Source: Litorimonas taeanensis
GTDB taxonomy: Bacteria > Pseudomonadota > Alphaproteobacteria > Caulobacterales > Maricaulaceae
Assembly: GCF_003634015.1 (NCBI RefSeq)
Contig: NZ_RBII01000002.1
Coordinates: 186,001 to 250,000, forward strand
Direction: 5' to 3'
DNA length: 64,000 bases
The notes under the pieces are model-generated. The model worked only from the letters and a program-made list of their open reading frames with translations. It had not been told where the DNA came from and ran no database searches. Below are positions 44,104 through 52,567 of this stretch, in pieces (the first letter of the stretch is position 1; every line of letters begins with the position of its first letter). A program made the position numbers and the translations under genes.

Positions 44104-45906
44104 TCACTGAGGATTGAAAGGATCCAGCCTGCGCGTTTCGCCGCCCTGCTCTAGGGTAAGGGAGATCAACTCATATTCCCATGGATTGTGGCCTTCACCT
44201 TCGGGAATGACAGGCACTTTTCGCTCCGCGGTTAGTCTAATGGGCTGTCCTGACTTATCCAGTCCCGTCATAATAATATCATCACCGGATTTCGTCACTT
44301 GGAGGCTCAAGAGGTCAAAAGTCTCTTCCCAAAATTTCCGTACCTTTGCTGACGCAACCCAGAGAGCATGTCGCGTGCGTTGATCTTCATTGGACAGGTC
44401 AGAGGTTGGCGCGTTATTCTGCCACCCAAAATACCAATCTACACCTGACGCGCCGCCCATCAATGCAGGCCAGAGTACACCTTCAATCGCCCGTTTGTGC
44501 GTCTCAACATCGGCGTCCGGCTGGGCACCGAATTCCCATCCCAAAGGCTCGTCGACAAAAAACACCCAAGGGCGGTCTGCCTCTTTCGAACGCTCTGTCC
44601 ACTCCTTGGCTTTTTCGAAATAGCTATGATGCGCTTGGAGAGATATGCCTGAAAAGGCTTGCTCGCCTAATAACGGCCCATAATGGTCTTCTTCGCCATC
44701 GGGCCAATTATGACTGACAATAGCATGGTCATAAGGATCAAGGTCACGAATATATTGCGCAAATTGACGGCGTTGTTCGACACTCGTTGGTTGCCGATAA
44801 GGGTCTTCCCCTGAATTCCCGACAACCCCGTGTTCTTCACCCAGGTTCCAAACAAGGCCGAGCGAATGACCAAAACGCGCGACCATTTCGCGGTAGTAGA
44901 GCTTTCGGCTATCCGCAAAATCTTTGCCCACTTCGACACCATCAACAACTTCGAAATAGCTTTCATTTTCAGTTTCCAAAAACAGGAAATTTTTGGCGAT
45001 GCCTTTTTTATCCATATAATCAAAAACGAGTTGCCACTGCGCCAATTTGGACACGTCAAAGACATAAGGGTCTGTCGGGTCGACATAAGGGAACACATCC
45101 TGTCCATCGCCCTTATAATTCATCATCACCATATACTGATTATTCACGCCGACATCGGCGTAGTAATTCATGAGGCCAATCAGGCCTTTGCCTTTACCGT
45201 CTCCCCAAGTGGGGTCTCCCTCACGCCAATCTTTGATGTGGGGTTCAAATTCATGAAGTTGGTTTTTTCCAAGCGAAGGAAAGTTTGTACCGCCTGCGTC
45301 ATAGGTCCCGTCAAAATCAGCATAGGCGAAAATATTTTCGGGTGAGCCTGCCCCCGTTTTGAGCCAAGGTTCATTCGTGCCGGAGAACTCTAAATATCCT
45401 TTACGCCAATCCTTTAAAAAACCTTTTGAGATTTGTTTAGTCGAAGTCTTTGCTGATTTTGATACATCAAAATAGCCACTATAAAATTTTTGTTCCGCGT
45501 CACCACTAGGAGCCCACACATTCACGCCATCGCCAAATGCAATTTGTGACTGGTGCGTGAATGCTAGTTGATAGTGCCATGTTCCACTTATGGGAGGAAC
45601 AAACTTTGCTTCCCAAATATTCCCATAATGAGTATTTGTTGCTAAGGCGTTTTTACTACCGGCAAAATAACCTGTCACATAGTACCATATATCTTCGGAG
45701 TCATGGTAAAAGAAAACATCTAAACTATAGTCCGTAAAAGTGGACCGCTCTTCTTTTACCATTGGACCTTCGAAAGAGAGCGTTTGAACGTGCCAGACTT
45801 CGGGTTCGCCAGTGATTTGAACCGGCAGTTCTGGTGATCTGGCTGTACAAGCCGCCAGACAAAGCACAAAAATTGTTAGTCCCCAAACCCGCATAATGTC
45901 CCCCAT
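44104..45906 (-). CDS. DUF5060-type lipoprotein, putative glycoside-hydrolase-like
   Basis: 600 residues with a lipoprotein signal (LTIFVLCLAACTA, lipobox Cys near residue 21). An N-terminal beta-sandwich region (WHVQTLSFEGPMVKEE ... SGTWHYQLAFTH) resembles DUF5060; a central TIM-barrel-like part follows (DVSKLAQWQLVFDYMDKKGI, FLFLETENESYF, WNLGEEHGVVGNSG, HAIVSHNWPDGEED) and a C-terminal small beta-domain (VTKSGDDIIMTGLDKSG). Family members occur with polysaccharide-degradation genes; acidic residues in ETENE and GEEHG could be catalytic. Start at 45906 or the ATG at 45894. Convergent with the decayed Kelch gene. Confidence 0.7.
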   Translation of the reverse strand: MGDIMRVWGLTIFVLCLAACTARSPELPVQITGEPEVWHVQTLSFEGPMVKEERSTFTDYSLDVFFYHDSEDIWYYVTGYFAGSKNALATNTHYGNIWEAKFVPPISGTWHYQLAFTHQSQIAFGDGVNVWAPSGDAEQKFYSGYFDVSKSAKTSTKQISKGFLKDWRKGYLEFSGTNEPWLKTGAGSPENIFAYADFDGTYDAGGTNFPSLGKNQLHEFEPHIKDWREGDPTWGDGKGKGLIGLMNYYADVGVNNQYMVMMNYKGDGQDVFPYVDPTDPYVFDVSKLAQWQLVFDYMDKKGIAKNFLFLETENESYFEVVDGVEVGKDFADSRKLYYREMVARFGHSLGLVWNLGEEHGVVGNSGEDPYRQPTSVEQRRQFAQYIRDLDPYDHAIVSHNWPDGEEDHYGPLLGEQAFSGISLQAHHSYFEKAKEWTERSKEADRPWVFFVDEPLGWEFGAQPDADVETHKRAIEGVLWPALMGGASGVDWYFGWQNNAPTSDLSNEDQRTRHALWVASAKVRKFWEETFDLLSLQVTKSGDDIIMTGLDKSGQPIRLTAERKVPVIPEGEGHNPWEYELISLTLEQGGETRRLDPFNPQ

Positions 45907-45910
45907 CCTA

Positions 45911-46363
45911 TTATTCTGATAATGCCATCTCTAACGCTTCAACCGCCGCTTCGAAAGCTAAAAGCGTAGAGGTATGACGGGCGGGATAGGCTTTGACGCC
46001 TTTTAAGAGCTTGAGCTTTTCAAATCGCCCTGTCGGCGGTTCGCCGTCTGCTTTTAACATGTCCCTTAAAGCGTCTCTGGCGTTTTTCAATTCATCAAGG
46101 CTTGCCCCTTCGATTGATTCTTTGAGTATAGCCGCACTGGCTTGGCCAAGGGCGCAGGCTTGTACGCGCAGCGCCGCATCGGCGACTTTGTCGCCGTCTA
46201 GTGTCACATCAATTTCGAGCCAAGATCCGCATAGTTTTGACACTTTACGGGACGTGCCGTCAGGCGCATCCAAATGCGCATTCCGAAGCGTCGCGGTTAA
46301 GGCTAAAATTTCGCCATTATAAAGGTCATCAATCACAGCCCCTATATAAGCGTTTATTTGCAT
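45911..46363 (-). CDS. Iron-sulfur cluster scaffold-like protein (NifU/IscU family)
   Basis: 150 residues with the IscU fold: SKLCGSWLEIDV (first Cys), VQACALGQASAAIL (second Cys) and PARHTSTLLAFEA, where the third Cys of IscU is replaced by Thr after the conserved His. This two-Cys form is seen in alphaproteobacterial scaffold-like proteins next to other genes, and may differ in function from IscU. Cytoplasmic. Co-directional with the DUF5060 gene (5-base gap) and divergent from cysK. Confidence 0.85.
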   Translation of the reverse strand: MQINAYIGAVIDDLYNGEILALTATLRNAHLDAPDGTSRKVSKLCGSWLEIDVTLDGDKVADAALRVQACALGQASAAILKESIEGASLDELKNARDALRDMLKADGEPPTGRFEKLKLLKGVKAYPARHTSTLLAFEAAVEALEMALSE

Positions 46364-46446
46364 TTCGCCATTACAGAGTTTGCTTTGAACCTTTCACTTT
46401 TGCAGCTTGGCCCCATATAGTGTGAGAAACCATAGAGGAGACTCCC

Positions 46447-47385
46447 ATGCCAGCTTCACCGCGCGGAAAAATTTATGACAGCATTTTAGATACAATGGGC
46501 GGCACCCCACTGGTTCGCCTTCCCAATATAACAGAAGGCGTACCAGCGGAGCTTTTATACAAGCTTGAATTTTTTAACCCGATTGCATCGGTTAAAGATC
46601 GGATTGGCATCGCTATGGTCGAAGACCTCGAAAAATCTGGCAAGCTTAAACCCGGCGGAACGATTGTAGAGCCAACATCTGGTAATACAGGTATCGCCAT
46701 TGCCTTTGCCGCAGCCGCCAAAGGTTATAAAGCCATCCTCGTCATGCCCGAGCAAATGTCGATTGAGCGGCGCAAAATGATGAAACTCCTCGGCGCTGAG
46801 CTTGTCTTAACTGAAGCATCTGGCGGCATTCCGGGCGCCATAGCAAAAGCCGATGAAATCTGCGAAGCAACCCCTGGCGCGGTTCAGGCGGGTCAATTTG
46901 TTAATCCTGCCAATCCCGCTATTCACTACGCTACAACGGGGCCAGAAATCTGGGCCGATACAGATGGCAATGTCGATGTTTTGATTGCCGGCGTTGGCAC
47001 TGGCGGCACTTTAACTGGAACGGGCAAATATCTAAAAGAAAAAAACCCTAACTGCCAAGTTATGGCTATTGAGCCCGTTGGCTCGCCTATTATTTCTAAA
47101 GGCGAAAAGGGCCCGCACAAGATACAGGGCATTGGCGCTGGGTTCATTCCTGATGTACTGAATACAGACATCATTGATGACGTTATTCTAATCGACAATG
47201 ACGCGGCCTTTGGTACGGCCAAACATGTCGCGGCAGTTGACGGCGTTCCAGTGGGCATCTCATCTGGAGCCGCCATTGCAGCAAGCCTAATTGTTGGCGC
47301 GCGCCCAGAGATGAAAGGCAAGCGCATTGTGACAATCATTCCGAGCTTTGCGGAAAGATATCTTTCAACGCCTTTATTTGATTAG
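46447..47385 (+). CDS. cysK: Cysteine synthase A (O-acetylserine sulfhydrylase)
   Basis: PLP enzyme that makes cysteine from O-acetylserine and sulfide. 312 residues. The PLP Lys is in NPIASVKDRIGIAM, the substrate loop is EPTSGNTGIAIAFA and the phosphate-binding loop GVGTGGTLTGTGKY; GISSGAAIAAS is near the end. It starts behind GGAG and ends five bases before the MoeB-like gene, so the two are co-transcribed. Divergent from the IscU-like gene, consistent with a sulfur-metabolism cluster. Confidence 0.97.
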   Translation: MPASPRGKIYDSILDTMGGTPLVRLPNITEGVPAELLYKLEFFNPIASVKDRIGIAMVEDLEKSGKLKPGGTIVEPTSGNTGIAIAFAAAAKGYKAILVMPEQMSIERRKMMKLLGAELVLTEASGGIPGAIAKADEICEATPGAVQAGQFVNPANPAIHYATTGPEIWADTDGNVDVLIAGVGTGGTLTGTGKYLKEKNPNCQVMAIEPVGSPIISKGEKGPHKIQGIGAGFIPDVLNTDIIDDVILIDNDAAFGTAKHVAAVDGVPVGISSGAAIAASLIVGARPEMKGKRIVTIIPSFAERYLSTPLFD

Positions 47386-47390
47386 ATAGA

Positions 47391-48134
47391 ATGCGGCCTG
47401 AACAAATAGAGCGCTACGCCCGCCATTTGGTTTTGAAAGAAATCGGTGGGCCAGGTCAGGCCGCCTTATTAGAGGCAAAAGTTGCCATTGTAGGCGCCGG
47501 CGGACTTGGCGGCCCTGCAGGGCTTTATTTGGCCGCGGCGGGCATTGGTCATATTACTTTGATTGATGACGATGTTGTCGAACCATCGAATTTGCAACGT
47601 CAAATCCAGTTTGTGCATATGGACCGCGGCATGGCCAAAGCCACAGTCATGGCGGACACATTAATCGAATTAAATCCCGACGTAAAACCCGTTGCTAAAC
47701 AAGTAAGACTAACCCGCGAAAATGCTAATACGCTTTTATCGGGACATGATATTGTTCTGGATGGGGTCGATAGTTTTGAGACACGTTATGCTGTCAATGA
47801 AGCCTGCCTAGAACTTGGTATTCCTTTAATATCGGGGGCGTTAGGGCGCTTTAACGGGCAAGTGGGTCTCTTTCCTAGCAATCGCACTGGGCCTTGTTAT
47901 CAATGTTTTGTCCCCAATGAACCGCCCGATGCCGAGACCTGTTCACAAATAGGCGTCATGGGCGCGTTAGCGGGCATTATTGGTTCTATGATGGCGATGG
48001 AAACAGTTAAACATGTCACCGGAGCCGGCAAATCTCTTGCTGGTCGCCTATGGATTTACGATGGGCTTAACGCTGAAAGTCGGACGATAAAACTCAACAA
48101 AGATCCCGCCTGCCTCGCTTGCGGGGAATCGTGA
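47391..48134 (+). CDS. moeB: ThiF/MoeB-family adenylyltransferase (HesA/MoeB)
   Basis: 247 residues. Adenylates the C-terminal glycine of a ubiquitin-like sulfur carrier (MoaD, ThiS or CysO). The Rossmann-like GxGxxG is AIVGAGGLGGPAGLYLAAAG, the key Arg/Asp region DDDVVEPSNLQRQIQF, and the structural zinc is bound by CYQCFVPNEPPDAETC and CLACGES. Directly follows cysK with five bases between; an adjacent sulfur carrier or JAMM protease gene is absent, so the partner is unknown. MoeB is the conservative name. Confidence 0.9.
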   Translation: MRPEQIERYARHLVLKEIGGPGQAALLEAKVAIVGAGGLGGPAGLYLAAAGIGHITLIDDDVVEPSNLQRQIQFVHMDRGMAKATVMADTLIELNPDVKPVAKQVRLTRENANTLLSGHDIVLDGVDSFETRYAVNEACLELGIPLISGALGRFNGQVGLFPSNRTGPCYQCFVPNEPPDAETCSQIGVMGALAGIIGSMMAMETVKHVTGAGKSLAGRLWIYDGLNAESRTIKLNKDPACLACGES

Positions 48135-48270
48135 CAATCCGCTAGACTGTAAAAAGGTATAATTCCGTCAGTCTATTGGTTTTCAAGTCAGCGAAGCGAC
48201 GAATTCTGACAGCATGACAGGGTCTTGACCACGACTCATCGAGGCCGCTTAACTGAGCCATATATCACAC

Positions 48271-48304
48271 ACGGCATTATCCTTTCATAAAAGGAAAACG
48301 CCGT
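48271..48304 (+). terminator. Possible terminator after moeB
   Basis: Imperfect hairpin ACGGC ... TCCTTT-CATA-AAAGGA ... GCCGT with internal loops, followed by ATCTTTCTTT. The U tract is interrupted, so the call is tentative. Confidence 0.4.
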
Positions 48305-48322
48305 ATCTTTCTTTAAGTCTGC

Positions 48323-48763
48323 TTAATGCTTCGGAGCCTTGTAATGCCGGCGCCGATTATATGGACGGCCAGCATAAGCACTTCGGTTATAGCTTACATA
48401 ACGGCGAGAATAGGGTCGATTTGAACGCGCTCGATCTTGCATTCTAAGGGCGCGTTGCTCGGCCTCAAAGCGCTTCTCTTCAAGTGCTAAACGGCGAAAT
48501 TCAAGTTGGCTCGCGATCGCGATATTACGTTGGGATTGTTGCGAAGTCCCATTCACAATCGTGGTTTTGGCAGGCAAAGTCACGACACGCGTTTGTTGCG
48601 TGGGCGGACGATAAATTGTAACGCCGCTATCACAAGACACATAATGCGCCCCATTCATTTGACCACAATAAGCACTCACTCCAGCCTGCGCGTTCTGCGC
48701 GGTAAGGGCGAGAACAAAAGCTGTCGCCGTGACCGCGATAAATTTGAATAGATTTCGCTTCAT
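48323..48763 (-). CDS. Small exported basic protein, unknown function
   Basis: 146 residues with a signal peptide (FIAVTATAFVLALTAQNAQA). The mature part has an early segment AYCGQMNGAHYVSCDSG with two Cys that may form a disulfide, a middle coil (QLEFRRLALEEKRFEAEQRA) and a Tyr/Arg-rich end (SRRYVSYNRSAYAGRPY). No family recognised. It has its own upstream region of about 110 bases and is not part of an operon. Confidence 0.75.
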   Translation of the reverse strand: MKRNLFKFIAVTATAFVLALTAQNAQAGVSAYCGQMNGAHYVSCDSGVTIYRPPTQQTRVVTLPAKTTIVNGTSQQSQRNIAIASQLEFRRLALEEKRFEAEQRALRMQDRARSNRPYSRRYVSYNRSAYAGRPYNRRRHYKAPKH

Positions 48764-48875
48764 ATCAAAACTCCTCGATTGAAGTTTTGATGGCGACTTA
48801 TTCCATCACTGAACAGCGCTTGCACCCCATAGGCGAAGGCGCAAAAAATTTACACAAATTAACCCTATAAATTAA

Positions 48876-49604
48876 CTATATGATGACTACGGCATGCTGC
48901 GCCAGAGCTTCATAATCATCACGGCACTGCATAGCGATAACCTTATGGCTCTCAGTTAAAACGGGCATATCTGTTGGCGCGGCCCCAAATCCAGTAGAAT
49001 TTTGAACCGAAGCATACCAATAAGGTGCCCAAGCCCCATCTTCAGCTCGGGGGCCTGCTGGCCATGACAACATGGCAGAATCAAAAGGCATATTCAGCGC
49101 ATTGCATAAGGCTCGCAATGCCCTTTCAGGCGCTTTCAAAATATCATGACTATGAATCACGGGTGGGCAATGGCCTAATGTTTTGGTCAATCTTTCAAAT
49201 AATCGCCTTTGCGGCGCGAACCCTAAATCCTCAATTTCAAACTCTGATCGACCTTTGACATAAGACGCTATGACGCGCTCTGGTTCTCGCAAGAGGAAAA
49301 AATGCTTTGCCTTCTCTGTCCATGATAAAGAAAAGCTATCGAGCATATGATGCGGCATGTGCTTCTGAAAAGAGTATCGCGTCTGATCCGCGGGACTGGC
49401 ACACATAGCCGCCACCTTGTCGGGATTTGTTTCATGGTGTTGGAGCGTTTCATCTCGCCCGGGATGTTCTTTACCTGTCACGGCTAAGTAAGGAGCAAAA
49501 AAGGGCTCGTCCATTACAGAACAATCTGCACGAGCACCGAAACTTCGCATCATTGCAGTTGAGAGGTTGCGCGGCCCAGACCACATTGCAATTATCTCAG
49601 TCAC
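48876..49604 (-). CDS. Sulfotransferase-family protein linked to class-IV aminotransferases
   Basis: 242 residues. The N-terminal PAPS-type P-loop is seen as AMWSGPRNLSTAMMRSF, with the later LLREPERVIASYVKG segment matching the 3'-phosphate-binding region of sulfotransferases. The gene is followed on the same strand, with 21 bases between, by a branched-chain aminotransferase-like gene; this pairing occurs in many bacteria, but the reaction is not known. May transfer or bind a nucleotide-sulfate to a small molecule. Confidence 0.8.
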   Translation of the reverse strand: MTEIIAMWSGPRNLSTAMMRSFGARADCSVMDEPFFAPYLAVTGKEHPGRDETLQHHETNPDKVAAMCASPADQTRYSFQKHMPHHMLDSFSLSWTEKAKHFFLLREPERVIASYVKGRSEFEIEDLGFAPQRRLFERLTKTLGHCPPVIHSHDILKAPERALRALCNALNMPFDSAMLSWPAGPRAEDGAWAPYWYASVQNSTGFGAAPTDMPVLTESHKVIAMQCRDDYEALAQHAVVII

Positions 49605-49625
49605 ATCTGTACCCTTTATGGCCCT

Positions 49626-50540
49626 TTATCCCACCGTGTCTTTATGGATGTGTTCCATATAAAGCTTTTGCAAACGCTCGACCATTGGGCCTCTTTTGCC
49701 TGACCCTATTTTTCGCCCATCGATTTCACCGACTGGGGCAAGTCCAGCAAATGTGCCTGTCGTAAAAGCCTCATCCGCGCTATAACATTTCATCAAAGAA
49801 AAATTCTTTTGAAATACTGGAATGTCATTGGCGCGGCACAAGTCAATTATCTTTCCGCGCGTAATTCCGCCTAAACAATAATCCCCTGACGAAGTCCACA
49901 CTTCGCCTTTGCGAACAACGAAGAAATGCGTCGAATTACAAGTAGCCACAAAGCCTTGTGGGTCGAGCATAAGCCCTTCATCCGCCCCAGCTTTGATCGC
50001 CTGAATACAGGCTGTGATACAATTAATTTTTGAATGAGAATTTAATCCGGGGTCTTGAACATCTGCCCGGCCCCTGCGTACAGATACTGTATAAAGTGAA
50101 AGCGGGCGCCGCGCTGTTTCTGGGTCTGCCTTTTTATATTCTGGCGCGATAACAATCGTCGCATCACTTATTATGACCCGCGGGTCTTGGTAAGGTGTGC
50201 TCCGCAGTCCCCGCGTCAACATTAGCCGAATATGCACATCTTCATGCATATTATTGATAGCGAGTGTTGCCTCTATGCGTGCTGATAATTCCGCTTGTGA
50301 GAGCCCGATATCAATGTCCAGCGCGGCGGCCCCTTCCCATAAACGATCTAGATGATCCTGTAGAAAAGCAACTTTACCGTTATGGACACGCAAACCTTCC
50401 CAAACACCATCACCTAACATAAAGCCAGAATCGAAAACATTAACGACCGCTTTCTCTCGCGGAAGCATTTTCCCGTTTACATTAAACAAGACACTCTCAT
50501 TCCGAGCATCCGGTACATAGGCATGAGACCCATAAGACAT
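49626..50540 (-). CDS. PLP aminotransferase class IV (branched-chain/D-amino acid type)
   Basis: 304 residues. The fold type IV landmarks are FDSGFMLGDGVWEGLRV, the PLP Lys in NSHSKINCITACIQA, and the final DEAFTTGTFAGLAPVGEIDGR region. Fold IV includes IlvE, D-amino acid transaminase and aminodeoxychorismate lyase; the sequence is closest to IlvE-like enzymes but the specificity is open. Upstream of the sulfotransferase-like gene on the minus strand; a D-2-hydroxyacid dehydrogenase precedes it, consistent with amino/keto acid interconversion. Confidence 0.88.
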   Translation of the reverse strand: MSYGSHAYVPDARNESVLFNVNGKMLPREKAVVNVFDSGFMLGDGVWEGLRVHNGKVAFLQDHLDRLWEGAAALDIDIGLSQAELSARIEATLAINNMHEDVHIRLMLTRGLRSTPYQDPRVIISDATIVIAPEYKKADPETARRPLSLYTVSVRRGRADVQDPGLNSHSKINCITACIQAIKAGADEGLMLDPQGFVATCNSTHFFVVRKGEVWTSSGDYCLGGITRGKIIDLCRANDIPVFQKNFSLMKCYSADEAFTTGTFAGLAPVGEIDGRKIGSGKRGPMVERLQKLYMEHIHKDTVG

Positions 50541-50590
50541 AAGATAACTCCGATATTAAGAGTAGAAGGTTCTGCTAACAAAGCCCGTGA

Positions 50591-51592
50591 TTATGAAGCT
50601 AAGCTGATCCGGGCGCCTGGCGGAAGCACCCTATCAGGGCACGCATGGTGGTCCATTTTTGCGCGTATATTGATAAGAACTTTTTCGCCCATCTCGCGCC
50701 GGCTCTCATGAGTGGCCGATCCGATATGCGGCGCCAAAATTACATTGGGCAAAGTCAGAAGCGCAGGATTCACGGCTGGCTCTTCTTCATAAACATCCAA
50801 CCCTGCCCCAGCAATTTGCCCTGCTGACAAAGCAGCCGCCAAAGCAGATTCGTCTATAACCTCTCCGCGTGATGTATTCACAATATAGCTATTGGGCCCC
50901 ATCAATTTGAGACGTCGAGCATCTATTAAATGGTGCGTATCAGGCGTAGAAGGGCAATTAACCGATACAATATCGACTGCCGCTAACATCGCATCCAAAT
51001 CTTCCCAATATTTTGCTGATAGGCTATTTTCAATGCCTTTCGGAACAGGATGGCGATTATGGTAATGAACGGATAAGCCAAAAGCATCAGCACGGCGCGC
51101 CACCGCTTGTCCAATACGGCCCATCCCAATAATACCGAGTGCTTTTCCTCTAACGCGGTGCCCTAACATATGGGTGGGGCTCCACCCTTCAAACTCCCCC
51201 GCACGCATACGGCGGTCGCCTTCGACCAATCGGCGCGGTACAGCCAAGATTAAAGCCAGAGTTAAATCAGCGGTGTCTTCGGTCAAAACGCCGGGTGTAT
51301 TAGAAACCGTGATACCTTTTGAATAAGCTGTCGCCACATCTATATGGTCTGTACCCGCCCCGAAATTAGCAATGAGTTTCAGCTTATCCGATGCAGAATT
51401 AATAACGTCTTTTGTGATTTCGTCCGTTACCGTTGGTACAAAGACATCACAATCGGCAATCGCGGCCTTTAACTCGGCTTCAGACATAGGCGTGTCATCA
51501 GAGCGTAAGCGTGCATCAAATAAATCGCTTAATCGCGCCTCGATAACATCGGGCAAACGCCGTGTGACTCTTACAATCGGTTTCTGTCGCAT
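50591..51592 (-). CDS. D-2-hydroxyacid dehydrogenase (glyoxylate/hydroxypyruvate reductase type)
   Basis: 333 residues from the ATG at 51592, supported by an AAGGGAA box (the longer start at 51628 lacks one). The NAD(P) loop is GIIGMGRIGQAVARRADAFG and the catalytic residues are in NTSRGEVIDESAL, AGAGLDVYEEEP and LAPHIGSATHES (His). Reduces 2-oxo acids such as glyoxylate or hydroxypyruvate. Adjacent to a class-IV aminotransferase on the same strand; the two may act on the same keto acids. Confidence 0.93.
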   Translation of the reverse strand: MRQKPIVRVTRRLPDVIEARLSDLFDARLRSDDTPMSEAELKAAIADCDVFVPTVTDEITKDVINSASDKLKLIANFGAGTDHIDVATAYSKGITVSNTPGVLTEDTADLTLALILAVPRRLVEGDRRMRAGEFEGWSPTHMLGHRVRGKALGIIGMGRIGQAVARRADAFGLSVHYHNRHPVPKGIENSLSAKYWEDLDAMLAAVDIVSVNCPSTPDTHHLIDARRLKLMGPNSYIVNTSRGEVIDESALAAALSAGQIAGAGLDVYEEEPAVNPALLTLPNVILAPHIGSATHESRREMGEKVLINIRAKMDHHACPDRVLPPGARISLAS

Positions 51593-51715
51593 AAGATTCC
51601 CTTTGCGCTTAATAAGCGCGTTTATCAAAGAAAACTCAAGTAAAATGCAGGACGAATTACATGATTTCTTGCCTGTTTTAACGTCAGATTAACCCAGTTT
51701 TGGGACACATGCCCT

Positions 51716-52390
51716 ATGTTTTATCAGGGCCTTAACATATTCGACCTGTCTCGGAAGGCCAAAAGCCTAAAAAAGCGCTCTGTTCGCGTCGCCATAGCGC
51801 TTTTAACGATTTACGGAACCCCAATCACCGTATCCGCGCAGTTACATTCTCCATCAGGTGAATCGGCCAATGCCTCTATGACATCTGCACCAAGCGATGT
51901 TCAAGCTTCACTCCGCGTTATCAAAGAAGCGGTTCCTAATACAAAACCACATGAATATTTCAGAAAGGCCGCGAGCGAGACACCTTCTGGGTTTCCTGTT
52001 CCTCGCTATGTCAGCCTTAAATTTGGAAAGGTAAACGGACGCACTGGCCCAAGCCGAGATCATTCCATCGCTTGGCAATATCGCCGCCGAGGCTTGCCCT
52101 TGGTTATTGTTGCTGAAACAGAAATGTGGCGGAAAGTACGTGACATCAACGGAGATGAAGCCTGGGTGCGTCGCCCTGCCCTCTCAGGAGAGCGATTTGT
52201 TCTTACCCGTGCAGAAACCACCTTATTATCCAAGCCAAAACTCGGATCCAAAGTCATTGCAGCTACTGATTCTGGCGCTTTATTAAAGCTCGAAGAATGC
52301 AACGAAAGTGGCTGGTGCCGCGTTACGTCTGGAAATGGCATTCGTGGGTGGACATCAAATCGCCACCTTTGGGGTGCCGATACACTTTAA
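51716..52390 (+). CDS. Exported bacterial SH3-domain protein
   Basis: 224 residues. After a signal-like N terminus (RVAIALLTIYGTPITVSAQ) come two SH3-type (SH3_4/SH3b) units: YVSLKFGKVNGRTGPSRDHS with AWQYRRRGLPLVIVAETEMW, and VLTRAETTLLSKPKLGSKVI ... CNESGWCRVTSGNGIRGW. Such domains bind peptidoglycan or peptides in the periplasm. Highly similar proteins occur throughout alphaproteobacteria with unknown role. Followed 41 bases later by a tiny membrane-peptide gene. Confidence 0.85.
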   Translation: MFYQGLNIFDLSRKAKSLKKRSVRVAIALLTIYGTPITVSAQLHSPSGESANASMTSAPSDVQASLRVIKEAVPNTKPHEYFRKAASETPSGFPVPRYVSLKFGKVNGRTGPSRDHSIAWQYRRRGLPLVIVAETEMWRKVRDINGDEAWVRRPALSGERFVLTRAETTLLSKPKLGSKVIAATDSGALLKLEECNESGWCRVTSGNGIRGWTSNRHLWGADTL

Positions 52391-52431
52391 TTTCATCCTG
52401 TAATCAGGACGAGCGTGAAAGGAGATTTAAG

Positions 52432-52506
52432 ATGTTGAGCGTTGTATTTTTATCAGCTGTCCTAATGATAATTCTCTCAATCGTTTTCGGGGCCTTCGTT
52501 TCTTAA
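52432..52506 (+). CDS. 24-residue single-pass membrane peptide
   Basis: A strong ribosome-binding site (GAAAGGAG) lies 7 bases before the ATG. The product, beginning MLSVVFLSAVLMIILSIV and ending FGAFVS, is one hydrophobic helix. It follows the SH3-protein gene closely and could be in its transcript. Coding status rests on the ribosome-binding site and uninterrupted hydrophobicity; function unknown. Small membrane peptides of this size often regulate larger membrane proteins. Confidence 0.45.
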   Translation: MLSVVFLSAVLMIILSIVFGAFVS

Positions 52507-52567
52507 AAGACGTCGAAATCGAAGCATTGTCAATTATCTTGGGGTACGCCCTGACCTGATTTAACCT

